This document shows, piece after piece, positions 26,864 through 35,919 of a DNA stretch of 64,000 nt; the first letter of the stretch is position 1; each line of letters starts with the position of its first letter. The DNA lies in contig ABHI01000001.1 in assembly GCA_000171875.1 (NCBI GenBank), positions 941,001 through 1,005,000 of the forward strand, read 5' to 3'. The translations under genes were made by a program, and so were the position numbers. The notes beneath the pieces are model-generated. The model did not search any database. It was given only the letters and a program-made list of their open reading frames with translations, and was not told where the DNA came from. The stretch is from Flavobacteriales bacterium ALC-1. Lineage in GTDB: Bacteria > Bacteroidota > Bacteroidia > Flavobacteriales > Flavobacteriaceae.

Positions 26864-27592
26864 ATGAAAAGAGTTATTATCCTTATTATCTTAATTCTAA
26901 ATCTAGCATTAAGCTGTAAATCTTCCCTTAGTAAAGCTGAATTGCTTGCCGAAAATAAAACTTTAAAAGAACGGATTAATAAACTTGAAGCTTACGATAA
27001 TTCTAATATTGAAGCTGCTCTTGAGCTTAAAAATATGAATGTGGTTTATAGAGGAATGAATAATCCGATAATCATTTCTATGTCAAATGCTAAAGAAATT
27101 ATTGCTATTGGTAAGGGCTTAACTAAAATAAATAACAGCAACAACCTTTACAATATGAATGCAGGTACAGGAAATGAAGTTGATATTCTAATAAAAGGTA
27201 TTATGCCAAACAATGATACAATTATTGATAAAAAAACTTTAAAAATAAAAGATATTAAAGCACCAATAGGAACCATAAATGGAATTGGTTGTGGTTCAAA
27301 ATGTGAGGTGTTATTAACGAAAGATGAATTAAAAAATGGTATTATAAATGTCACATTTGAAAATTTTATTTTTGATCTAAAAGTTAATGTGACTTCTTTC
27401 AAAGTTAACCTCCCAAATAAAAAATCAGTTCTTGTTGAAGGTATTAGAATGAATAAAAATATAATAAATGAAATTGAACAATCAATGGTTAATGATAAAG
27501 TTGTGATTTTCGATATTCGAGTTCATTTATCAGGTAATACAAGATACAAGCTTAAAAAAGCAGCACCAATCTTAATCAGAATTATAGAATAG
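26864..27592 (+). CDS. lipoprotein with a GldM C-terminal-like domain
   Basis: Protein of 242 aa with lipobox LALSC (Cys18). A short coiled coil follows (KAELLAENKTLKERINKLEA). Residues about 58-240 resemble the C-terminal half of the gliding/T9SS motor protein GldM: VVYRGMNNPIIISM, AGTGNEVDILIKGIMPN, IKDIKAPIGTINGI, then VVIFDIRVHLSGNTRYKLKK near the end. GldM itself is about 510 aa with an N-terminal transmembrane helix. Here the membrane helix and first domains are absent and a lipid anchor takes their place. Its role is unknown; it might interact with T9SS components such as GldK/GldN or be a decoy. No gld gene is nearby. Confidence 0.65.
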   Translation: MKRVIILIILILNLALSCKSSLSKAELLAENKTLKERINKLEAYDNSNIEAALELKNMNVVYRGMNNPIIISMSNAKEIIAIGKGLTKINNSNNLYNMNAGTGNEVDILIKGIMPNNDTIIDKKTLKIKDIKAPIGTINGIGCGSKCEVLLTKDELKNGIINVTFENFIFDLKVNVTSFKVNLPNKKSVLVEGIRMNKNIINEIEQSMVNDKVVIFDIRVHLSGNTRYKLKKAAPILIRIIE

Positions 27593-27597
27593 ATTCT

Positions 27598-29376
27598 CTA
27601 AACTATCTCCATCTTCTTCAGCAGAAAACTTGCATTCATGTTCTGGCAAACCCCTTGTTTAAGTTTGTAATCAAAAAAGAGTTCATCGTTTATGATTTCA
27701 GCATCAAAGTAGTAATTTTTCACTGCTTCTAATTCGGCTTCAATTTCTGTTAGACTTAAGTCGTGTGTGGCAATAATACCTGTAGCATTTAGCTTTACCA
27801 ATTTTTCTACAAATTTTCTTGAGCCAATGGCTTTATCTGTGCTGTTAGTACCTTTTAAAATTTCATCTAGGATTACAAAGTAACTGGTATCTTTTTCAAT
27901 AGTATCAACTACAAATTTAAGTCGCGTTAATTCACTAAAGAAGTATGAACTATCATCAGTTAACGAATCTGTGGTTCGCATACTTGTAATCAATTTTATA
28001 GGCTTGTATTTACTTTGCTTTGCACAAACAGGTAAACCGACATTAGCCATGACTATATGAAGTGCAACTGTTCTAAGAAATGTACTTTTCCCTGCCATAT
28101 TAGCTCCAGTAATGATAAAAAACTGTTCTTCTTGTAATTCTAAATCGCTATCAACGCGTTTGTCAGCATTTAATAATGGATGCCCTAATGCTTCAGCTGA
28201 AATTGTAGTTGCATTATTCGTAATTTCAGGATATGAAAACACTTGGTGATTAAATGCATAATTTCCAAAGCTATTAAAGGCATCAAAGAATGTTACAACT
28301 TCAAACCAGTCTTCAACCTTATCTGCATATTTTGAGATCCACTGCTCTACATGATAGGTTTGTCGCATATCCCAAAGCAAATAACCATTTCCGAATATGG
28401 CTGAAATAAAGTTATTTCTATTATCCAAAGCATCTAAAGCCTTTGAAAATTTTGAGAAAATTTGAGAAGCTTTTAAACTTTCGGATTTAATTTTTTGTTG
28501 CTTTTCTTTAAGCAATACAGATTTAAAAGTTTGGTTTTCAATTTGCTCTAACAACAAAGCATATTGCCTAAAAGTGTCTTTTGCTTTTTCTGTATTTTGA
28601 GCAATATTATTAATCTTCTTTAAATAGCGTCCCGTAATTACTAATCCTAAAATCAGCCAGTAGCCAGCGTATTTAATTGGTATTATCTCCATTATTCCTA
28701 AAACCAAAATAGCAACGGATGCTATGCTAAAACCAATAGTTAACCAATATTGAACAGAACTTAAAAACGGCTTATAATCTTTAAGCCATTTTATAATTGA
28801 TTTTGCTGAATGTTCAACTTCAACACCTTGTGAAACTCCAGAATAATGTTGTCTCCATTTGGGTAAAGTTGTTAATTCTTGTATGGCTTCTTGCCTCGAT
28901 TCAATATTAGAGATCTCATTAGCCAATAAGTATGTCGTAAGCTTTTCTGTACCTTCTTTAATTGTAGTACGATTTATAAACTGAAAGAAAGACCCTTTTC
29001 CAAATAAATCAATATCCAAACTATAAAAATGTTTTGGGTTTTGAAACTGAGACCCATCTGCTCTATCATGAAAATCTCCTGAAGCTATTTTAAGCTCATT
29101 TTCATTAATAATTACTAGCCTTTTATGAAGTGCCCTTTGTGTTTTTAAATCTGTATACTTAGATAATAGAAACAAGAATATAGCTATACCTAATACACCA
29201 ATTACTGTTGCCACCTGCCATTGTTCAAAAGTGAAATAGATACCAACAGTAGTTAATATAAAAACTGAAAGCCTCAATACACTAAACAGTCCCATTTTCT
29301 TAAAAATGCGTTTAGACTCTTGCTTATTTGTTTCTAATTGTTCTTGGTAAAAAGAATGTGGGTTTTGCATTGTCAT
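27598..29376 (-). CDS. membrane-anchored MutS-like ATPase
   Basis: Protein of 592 aa. Four transmembrane helices lie in two pairs (about 29-45 and 52-70, then 210-228 and 234-250). The C-terminal 200 residues are a MutS domain V ATPase: Walker A TGANMAGKSTFLRT, then MRTTDSLTDDSSYFFSEL, the Walker B segment YFVILDEILKGTNS and IATHDLSL. It lacks the mismatch-recognition and connector domains of MutS1 and the Smr domain of MutS2, so it is not the mismatch-repair protein. The family is common in Bacteroidota, and its task is unknown to me. It converges with the GldM-C-like gene, with five bases between the stops. Confidence 0.88.
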   Translation of the reverse strand: MTMQNPHSFYQEQLETNKQESKRIFKKMGLFSVLRLSVFILTTVGIYFTFEQWQVATVIGVLGIAIFLFLLSKYTDLKTQRALHKRLVIINENELKIASGDFHDRADGSQFQNPKHFYSLDIDLFGKGSFFQFINRTTIKEGTEKLTTYLLANEISNIESRQEAIQELTTLPKWRQHYSGVSQGVEVEHSAKSIIKWLKDYKPFLSSVQYWLTIGFSIASVAILVLGIMEIIPIKYAGYWLILGLVITGRYLKKINNIAQNTEKAKDTFRQYALLLEQIENQTFKSVLLKEKQQKIKSESLKASQIFSKFSKALDALDNRNNFISAIFGNGYLLWDMRQTYHVEQWISKYADKVEDWFEVVTFFDAFNSFGNYAFNHQVFSYPEITNNATTISAEALGHPLLNADKRVDSDLELQEEQFFIITGANMAGKSTFLRTVALHIVMANVGLPVCAKQSKYKPIKLITSMRTTDSLTDDSSYFFSELTRLKFVVDTIEKDTSYFVILDEILKGTNSTDKAIGSRKFVEKLVKLNATGIIATHDLSLTEIEAELEAVKNYYFDAEIINDELFFDYKLKQGVCQNMNASFLLKKMEIV

Positions 29377-29398
29377 ATATTAGAAATCGAAATATAAG

Positions 29399-29427
29399 AA
29401 AACCCACACTTAATTTGCATGGGTTTT
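29399..29427 (-). terminator. terminator of the M61 peptidase gene
   Basis: AAAACCCA and TGGGTTTT form an 8-base-pair stem. On the minus strand it ends in TTTTCTTAT, nine bases past the M61 stop. Confidence 0.6.
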
Positions 29428-29435
29428 AGTTTATA

Positions 29436-31127
29436 TTAAAAATCTAATAACGATTTGTTGTGAATATTATCCTTTAATTGCGGAACATTAGCATCTTTTT
29501 TAGGATAATAACTTATGTTAATTTTTTCACCATTTCTTAATACAGTAAACTCTGCCTTATACTCAGTAGAACTATAATAACTAATATTTTTTAATAAATC
29601 TCCTTCTCTTATTCCTGCTTTAAACGCTTCTGAACTCTCATCAACTGATGCTACACTTTTCCTGTCTTCTGAAAATGTAAATCCTAAATCAAAAACCTCA
29701 GATGTAGGTAGATATTCAAATCCAAAATCTTCAAATATAACTTCAAGATCATAAAGTTTTCCCTCTTCAATATGCTTGTCAAAAAATGGTTTAAAATCTT
29801 CTTTTAGATACTTATTTATAGTTTCTATAAAATAAGGATGTGTGATTTTTTGCTCACTTTCTAATGCATCATTTTTAAAATCTAATAGTACGTCGTCTAA
29901 GTCTTTTTCTCCTTCAGTATCTTGCTTTATTTTATTGTCTAAATAAAATGCGAGTAATGCACCACGACGATAAGGCAATTTTTGAACACCTTCTTTCCCA
30001 CTCCAAAAATTTTCATAATTCATTTCGCTATTTGGCATCTCTCTAACTGGGTTTATGAAAAGTGCTTTTATAAAAACATTAAGCTCGTTAATGTAGTAAC
30101 TCTCATCAAGATTGTAAATCTTTCCTTTTGCGATGTTTTTTAATGTATAATAATCTGTAAACCCTTCGCTAAACCAATATTGTTTTTCTTCATCATCATT
30201 TTTTATCAGCGAGCCTGTCCAGTTGTGCTGTAATTCGTGGTTAAACAAATACACTAACCCTTCTACTTCTAGATGCTTATTATTGGTTGCATTAGTTGCA
30301 AAGGAATTTGTTAAGCCAGAACCCTGAAACCCACTTCCACGTTCTTGTATGGTCGGAATCATCGTTACAGCGAAATAATCTTGGGTATGATCTTGCCAAA
30401 AATTGCGCTGAGCTGTTACTGTTTTTTCTAACATTTTTACCATTGTCGAATCCTCAAAAACCTCCCAATCCCCTCTTATAATAAAAACAACTTTATTGCC
30501 TTTAACATCCATCTCATGAATTCTAAAATCTCCTCCAACAAACACAGCTGTATGAAATTCTTCTTCACTAATGTTTTCTATATTCTGAACATGATCATTG
30601 CTTCCAAAACTATTGGCTATTTTATAATCTTTAGGAAAGTTATCCCAAGAGATATTTACATTAAAACTATCTTCTGAAGCATCAATAATATGTTTTGGCA
30701 ACATAAAAAAGTTATGAGAAAACAGGTGAAAATATTCTGGCTTTACAATTGGTCTATACGTGTCTCTTGTCGTTAAATTACCCTTGCTATCTTGCTTAAT
30801 CGTATACTCTACCTCAATATTATCTAAGTTTTTGGGATGTGCAATACTAAACCAGCCGCTATCTCTATTTGGTGTTATTTCACCTTTTTCTGATAATAAC
30901 TTAATATCGTAAATAACATTATGAAGGCTGTCTTGTCCCCAAGCTTTATCTTGAAATAACAAAATAGTTTCCCCATTATCATTAGCTTTAAAAGATGTTT
31001 TAACTTTTAATAATGAGTTCTCATTTTCGTGAGATTTGGAAATATTGTAGTTAATGACATAGTCGGAATCTTTATTGCATGAAAAGCATAATAAGATGGT
31101 ACTAAATAGTACGATTAGTTTTTTCAT
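29436..31127 (-). CDS. M61-type metallopeptidase lipoprotein with PDZ domain
   Basis: Protein of 563 aa with lipobox CFSC (Cys17). The gluzincin motif H297-ELQ-H301 is followed 20 residues later by the third ligand in WFSEGFTDYY (Glu321), and GSGFQGSGLTNSFA precedes it. This is the M61 (glycyl aminopeptidase) arrangement. The C-terminal 90 residues read as a PDZ domain (FTFSEDRKSVASVDESSEAF, AGIREGDLLKNI). A lipid-anchored periplasmic or surface peptidase is expected. The next gene on the same strand is an M28 peptidase lipoprotein. Confidence 0.85.
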   Translation of the reverse strand: MKKLIVLFSTILLCFSCNKDSDYVINYNISKSHENENSLLKVKTSFKANDNGETILLFQDKAWGQDSLHNVIYDIKLLSEKGEITPNRDSGWFSIAHPKNLDNIEVEYTIKQDSKGNLTTRDTYRPIVKPEYFHLFSHNFFMLPKHIIDASEDSFNVNISWDNFPKDYKIANSFGSNDHVQNIENISEEEFHTAVFVGGDFRIHEMDVKGNKVVFIIRGDWEVFEDSTMVKMLEKTVTAQRNFWQDHTQDYFAVTMIPTIQERGSGFQGSGLTNSFATNATNNKHLEVEGLVYLFNHELQHNWTGSLIKNDDEEKQYWFSEGFTDYYTLKNIAKGKIYNLDESYYINELNVFIKALFINPVREMPNSEMNYENFWSGKEGVQKLPYRRGALLAFYLDNKIKQDTEGEKDLDDVLLDFKNDALESEQKITHPYFIETINKYLKEDFKPFFDKHIEEGKLYDLEVIFEDFGFEYLPTSEVFDLGFTFSEDRKSVASVDESSEAFKAGIREGDLLKNISYYSSTEYKAEFTVLRNGEKINISYYPKKDANVPQLKDNIHNKSLLDF

Positions 31128-31194
31128 TTCTTGATTGGTTTTGATTGATATATAAAAGACGAATCAAGAAATGATATGTTACAAAAAATAAGGA

Positions 31195-32094
31195 CTAGAA
31201 TTTTGAGGCATCTATCGATTCAAAAACAGACAAAATGATTTTCACCGCATTTACATAAAACTTTGGTGTAATATCCTTAAAGTCGTCTGTTGGTTTATGG
31301 TAAGCTGCATGATCTTCGTTACCAAAATAGAGGAAAGGAATCTTGGCTGAATGGAATGGCCCATGATCTGAAGATCTTGTCCAATCTTGTTTTCCGTCAG
31401 TTCCGTCATGGCCTTGTAATAATTTTGTTGTGGTTGGGTTTTTGAAGCCATCAAGAATTGATGTAAGCCATTCTGTATAACGTGCTCCAACAACATATAG
31501 TTCGTCCATAGCACTGCGGCTAATCATATCCATATTTAGATTTACTAAAATCTTATTATTATCAAAAGATTCAACAAAATGCTTAGCACCCCTAAGTCCT
31601 AATTCTTCAGCGTCAAAAGCCGCAAATATCACTGAGTATTTTGGCGGATTTTTAACTAAGTATTCTGCAAAACTGATTAAAGCAGAAACTCCTGAAGCAT
31701 CATCATCTGCACCATTATATATTTTTCCTTTACGAATACCTAAATGGTCATAATGTGCACTAATGACGATATGTTTTTCTGGTGTTTCAGTTCCTTTTAT
31801 TTCAGCTAAAACATTGACTCCGTTATATGCTTTGTTTCTTGCAGTGAATGTAAAAGATTGTTCGTAGTTATCATTATAGCCCAAAACACCTATGCTTTTA
31901 AATTGTTCTATAATGTAAGCTCTAGCAGAATCGTTACCCTTTTCTCCCGTTCGTCTTCCTTCAAACTTATCTGAACTTAAAATTTTAACACGTTCTAAGA
32001 GCTTATTTTCATCAAATTTCGGATTTTCATTCTGTGCACAACTAGATGCTACAAAAAGTAAAGTAAAGGCAAGGGAAACTATTATATTTTTCAT
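31195..32094 (-). CDS. M28 family zinc aminopeptidase lipoprotein
   Basis: Protein of 299 aa with lipobox ASSC (Cys19). M28 metal ligands are visible in order: ISAHYDHLG (His), NGADDDASGVSAL (bridging Asp), DAEELGLRGA (Glu-Glu), NMDMISR (Asp) and HAAYHKPTDD (His). The family removes N-terminal residues from peptides. It precedes the M61 gene by 67 bases and is transcribed in the same direction, so the two may share a transcript. They would form a small envelope peptidase set. Confidence 0.92.
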   Translation of the reverse strand: MKNIIVSLAFTLLFVASSCAQNENPKFDENKLLERVKILSSDKFEGRRTGEKGNDSARAYIIEQFKSIGVLGYNDNYEQSFTFTARNKAYNGVNVLAEIKGTETPEKHIVISAHYDHLGIRKGKIYNGADDDASGVSALISFAEYLVKNPPKYSVIFAAFDAEELGLRGAKHFVESFDNNKILVNLNMDMISRSAMDELYVVGARYTEWLTSILDGFKNPTTTKLLQGHDGTDGKQDWTRSSDHGPFHSAKIPFLYFGNEDHAAYHKPTDDFKDITPKFYVNAVKIILSVFESIDASKF

Positions 32095-32134
32095 GTTAGG
32101 GGGTTAGGGGTTTGAAATTGAAAATAAAATTAAA

Positions 32135-32162
32135 GAAAAAATCCTAAGTAATACTTAGGATT
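32135..32162 (-). terminator. terminator of sdhCAB
   Basis: On the minus strand AATCCTAAG-TATTA-CTTAGGATT is followed by a run of T. It starts 24 bases after the sdhB stop. Confidence 0.9.
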
Positions 32163-32185
32163 ATCATAAATCTATATGTAGGATT

Positions 32186-32935
32186 TTATCCTTTTAAACT
32201 CGCTTTTAAATATTCACGATTCATGCGTGCAATATTTTCTAAAGAAATGCCTTTAGGGCACTCTACCTCACATGCTCCAGTATTGGTGCAGTTACCAAAA
32301 CCTTCTAAATCCATTTGAGCTACCATATTTTGAACACGCTCAGCTGCTTCTACTTGTCCTTGAGGTATAAAGCATATTGAGATACCTTAGCACCAACAAA
32401 TAACATAGCCGAAGAGTTTTTACAAGTCGCTACACAAGCACCACAACCAATACAAGTTGCTGCATCCATAGCCTCGTCGGCTGCATGCTTAGAAATAGGA
32501 ATTGCATTGGCATCTTGAGTATTTCCAGAAGTATTAACAGATATGTAACCACCTGCTTGTTGTATGCGCTCAAAAGCCATTCTGTCTACAACTAAATCTT
32601 TAATTACTGGAAACGCAGCTGCTCTAAAAGGCTCAATAGTAATAGTATCACCATCTTTAAACATACGCATGTGCAATGACATGTTGTAATACCGCGATCT
32701 GGTCCATGTGCTTCCCCGTTAATATACATTGAACACATACCGCAAATTCCTTCTCTACAATCATGATCAAAAGCTACAGGCTCTTCTCCAGAATTAACTA
32801 ATTGCTCGTTTAAAACATCCATCATTTCTAAAAAAAGACATATGCTCTGAAATATCAGCAACTTTATAATCTACCCATTTGACCCCTTTGCATTTGAGTC
32901 TTTTTGTCTCCAAAATTTTAAGTGTTAAAATTCAT
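32186..32935 (-). pseudogene. sdhB: succinate dehydrogenase iron-sulfur subunit, reading frame broken by seven indels
   Basis: The coding sequence for SdhB is present from ATG (32935) to TAA (32186) but cannot be read in one frame. Compared with the expected protein I count five single-base insertions near the start, all in homopolymers (32927-32930, 32912-32915, 32883-32886, 32874-32876 and 32830-32836). Two single-base deletions follow, near 32677 and 32368. After correction the length is 248 aa, the family norm. The cluster ligands are kept: CREGICGMC for the 2Fe-2S site, [12 protein letters not shown], then the C-terminal [14 protein letters not shown] read through the last shift. Because sdh is a core respiratory gene and the errors fall in short runs, sequencing error is the likeliest cause. 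True decay is possible. Confidence 0.85.
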
Positions 32936-32946
32936 AGTGTCTTTTC

Positions 32947-34958
32947 TTATTTGTATGAACGTTGTTTTAGTTCAATATCTTTAAATTCTAATTCTTCTTT
33001 ATGTAAAACCGCATCAGCTGGTTCTCCTTTATATTCCCAAGCAGCTACAAACGCAAAATCTTTATCATTACGTTTAGCTTCACCTTTTTGAGGGCCATCT
33101 AACTCAGCAGATTCTTCTCTAAAATGTCCTCCACAAGATTCTGCTCTCATTAAAGCATCTTTGGCAAACAATTCGCCTAATTCTAAGAAGTCAGCAACAC
33201 GACCAGCTTTTTCAAGTTCTGGGTTCATTTCATCTGCAGTTCCCGGAACAGAAACCTCTTTCCAAAATTCTTCTCTAATAGCTTTTATCTCAGCCATCGC
33301 TTCGGTTAAGCCTTGTGCGTTTCTTGACATTCCTGCCTTGTCCCACATTACTTTTCCTAGCTTCTTATGGAAATAATCTACGGATTTTGTACCATTATTA
33401 TTGACGAAAGAAGTTAATTCTATCTATCACTTCTTTTTCTGCTTCATCAAATTCTTTAGTTTCCGTTGAAATTTTTCCTGTACGAATATCACCAGACAAA
33501 AAATCTCTATTGTATAAGGCAATACAAAATAACCATCTGCTAATCCTTGCATTAATGCCGAAGCACCAAGTCTATTTGCACCATGATCAGAGAAATTAGC
33601 TTCACCAATACAATAACACCCAGGAATTGTAGTCATTAAGTTATAATCTACCCAAACACCTCCCATTGTATAATGTACAGCTGGGTAGATCATCATTGGG
33701 GTTTTGTAAGGATTTTGATCTACAATTTTCTCATACATTTGAAATAAGTTACCATATTTTGCTTCAACAATAGCTTGACCTAATTCGTATATTTTTGCTT
33801 CAGAAGCATTCTCTATATTATGTATTTTGGCTTGCTCTTTTCCGTAGCGATTAATAGCCGATGCAAAATCTAAATACACAGCTTCACCTGTTTGGTTAAC
33901 ACCAAAACCAGCATCACAACGTTCTTTTGCAGCTCTAGATGCAACATCACGAGGCACTAGATTACCAAAAGCAGGATAGCGTCTTTCTAGGTAATAATCG
34001 CGTTCATCTTCTGATAAATCAGTAGGTTTTTTACTCCCTTCTCTTATTGCCAATACATCATCCATGTTTTTTGGCACCCAAATACGACCATCGTTACGAA
34101 GCGACTCAGACATCAATGTCAATTTAGACTGATAATCTCCTGATCTTGGGATACAAGTTGGATGAATTTGTGTATAACAAGGGTTTGCGAAATATGCTCC
34201 TTTTTTATGAATTTTCCATGCAGCGGTTGCATTAGATCCCATAGCATTAGTCGATAAAAAATATACATTTCCGTATCCACCAGATCCAACTACAACTGCA
34301 TGTGCTGAATGTCTCTCTATTTCACCAGTAATTAAATTACGAGCAATGATTCCACGAGCTTTTCCATCTACAACAACTACATCTAGCATTTCGTGACGGT
34401 TAAACATTTCTATTTTACCACGAGCAATTTGTCTGTTCATTGCAGAATAAGCGCCCAATAATAATTGTTGCCCTGTTTGTCCTTTAGCATAAAATGTACG
34501 AGACACTAATACACCACCAAACGAACGGTTATCTAATAATCCTCCATAATCACGAGCAAATGGTACTCCTTGAGCTACACATTGGTCAATGATATTTGCA
34601 GATACCTCAGCTAAACGATACACGTTTGCTTCTCTAGAACGGTAATCACCTCCTTTTACAGTATCGTAAAATAATCTATAAGTAGAATCGCCATCTCCTT
34701 GATAATTTTTTGCTGCATTAATACCACCTTGAGCTGCAATAGAGTGTGCTCTACGAGGTGAATCTTGATAAGCAAATGCTTTTACATTATAGCCTAATTC
34801 TGCTAAAGTTGCTGCGGCCGAACCACCTGCAAGACCAGTACCAACAACTATACATCAATATGTCGTTTGTTCGCAGGATTAACTAAATCGATTTTATTTT
34901 TATAATCTGTCCATTTCTCTTTGATTGGACCCTTTGGTACTTTTGAATCTAAAGCCAT
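32947..34958 (-). pseudogene. sdhA: succinate dehydrogenase/fumarate reductase flavoprotein subunit, broken by three indels
   Basis: The start is [19 protein letters not shown] (ATG 34958). Deletions of one base lie near 34851 (after HIDV, before the Rossmann motif [12 protein letters not shown]) and 33507 (after GYFVLPYTI). One extra base lies in an A-run at 33406-33408. Corrected, the protein has 670 aa, normal for the Bacteroidota type. Key residues remain, such as [14 protein letters not shown] (FAD-His), [12 protein letters not shown] and the substrate-binding [14 protein letters not shown]. It lies 12 bases after sdhC and 11 before sdhB. The breaks are most likely sequence errors. Confidence 0.88.
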
Positions 34959-34970
34959 ACTTTACAAGTA

Positions 34971-35648
34971 TTAATGAATGTGATTGAAATGATGATATAA
35001 CGCAATGATTACAAATCCTAACGGAATTAAAATAGCATATGCTTTTCCGAAAGTTTTCAATCCTTTTGTGTATTTATTATTTGCTCCAACCGATTGGAAT
35101 GCTGAATCAAAACCGTGTAATAAGTGTAATGCTAAGAACACAAAACCTAGACAGTAAAGTGCTACTCTCCATATCGGAACAAATTTTTCTTGTAGTTCGT
35201 GAAAATATCTAAACTCACCATTATGCATACCAGACATATCACCAACGATATATTTAGTGTTTATTTCAGGAATCCAGAAATCTATAAAGTGAATGATTAA
35301 GAACACAAGGATAAATCCTCCACTCCAAATCATGTTTCTACTCATCCAAGTAGAATTTGCTGCACCATTGTTTTTTGCATATTTAACACCGTTTGCTTTG
35401 TTGTTTTTAAGTTCTAAAACAAAACCCATCACAAAGTGAAAAACAACACCAATGATTAAAACAGGTTGCAATGCATATTGCACCAATGGGTTTACTCCCA
35501 TAAAGTGAGACACTTCGTTAAAAGTGTCTGGACTAAATACTGAAAGAATATTAATTGCAAAATGCTGTAAGATGAAAAACATTAGGAAGAGTGCCGAAAG
35601 TGCCATGGCAAACTTTCTTCCAATCGAAGAATTTAAAATTCCGCTCAT
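34971..35648 (-). CDS. sdhC: succinate dehydrogenase cytochrome b subunit
   Basis: Protein of 225 aa with five transmembrane helices and the haem-ligand histidines of the single-polypeptide (type B) membrane anchor: LQHFAINILS, FHFVMGF, IIHFIDFW, ALHLLHGFDSAFQS and ALYHHFNHIH. It passes electrons from SdhB to menaquinone. It is the first gene of sdhCAB and its reading frame is intact, unlike sdhA and sdhB. A near-consensus promoter lies at 35676-35706. Confidence 0.95.
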   Translation of the reverse strand: MSGILNSSIGRKFAMALSALFLMFFILQHFAINILSVFSPDTFNEVSHFMGVNPLVQYALQPVLIIGVVFHFVMGFVLELKNNKANGVKYAKNNGAANSTWMSRNMIWSGGFILVFLIIHFIDFWIPEINTKYIVGDMSGMHNGEFRYFHELQEKFVPIWRVALYCLGFVFLALHLLHGFDSAFQSVGANNKYTKGLKTFGKAYAILIPLGFVIIALYHHFNHIH

Positions 35649-35675
35649 TATAATTGTGGTTAATTATTTGTATTA

Positions 35676-35706
35676 CAAAGATACAGGGTAGGCAACGTTT
35701 AAACAA
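35676..35706 (-). promoter_or_regulatory. sdhCAB promoter
   Basis: On the minus strand TTG (35706-35704) and TATCTTTG (35683-35676) are separated by 20 bases, a good match to the Bacteroidota promoter. The leader to the sdhC ATG is about 20 bases. The rest of the gap 35649-35919 is AT-rich and I see no gene in it. Confidence 0.7.
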
Positions 35707-35919
35707 CTGACAATTGTCATAAATAATTATTTAGAATAGCTTTAAATAAGTAATAGCTAACTAAGCTTAATCTTTTACGAATAGTTATTTAAACTTGTGA
35801 AAATGGTTGATAATCTTGTTGAAAAATTGAATTTAATAGAAATAGCCCTAATCTATTTCATTTTAACGATATAAAGATGAGTAATTACCAAGAGCGATTA
35901 ATGACCTAAAGGCTAAGAA

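Noticed and set aside
27598..29376. Mismatch-repair MutS
   Set aside because: Only the ATPase domain matches. Mismatch-recognition and connector domains are missing and membrane helices are present.
32186..34958. Programmed frameshifting in sdhA and sdhB
   Set aside because: Ten scattered shifts of both signs, without slippery sites or pseudoknots, cannot be a programmed mechanism.
35707..35919. Possible RNA gene in the gap upstream of sdhC
   Set aside because: The sequence is AT-rich with no tRNA-like cloverleaf, no strong hairpin and no terminator.
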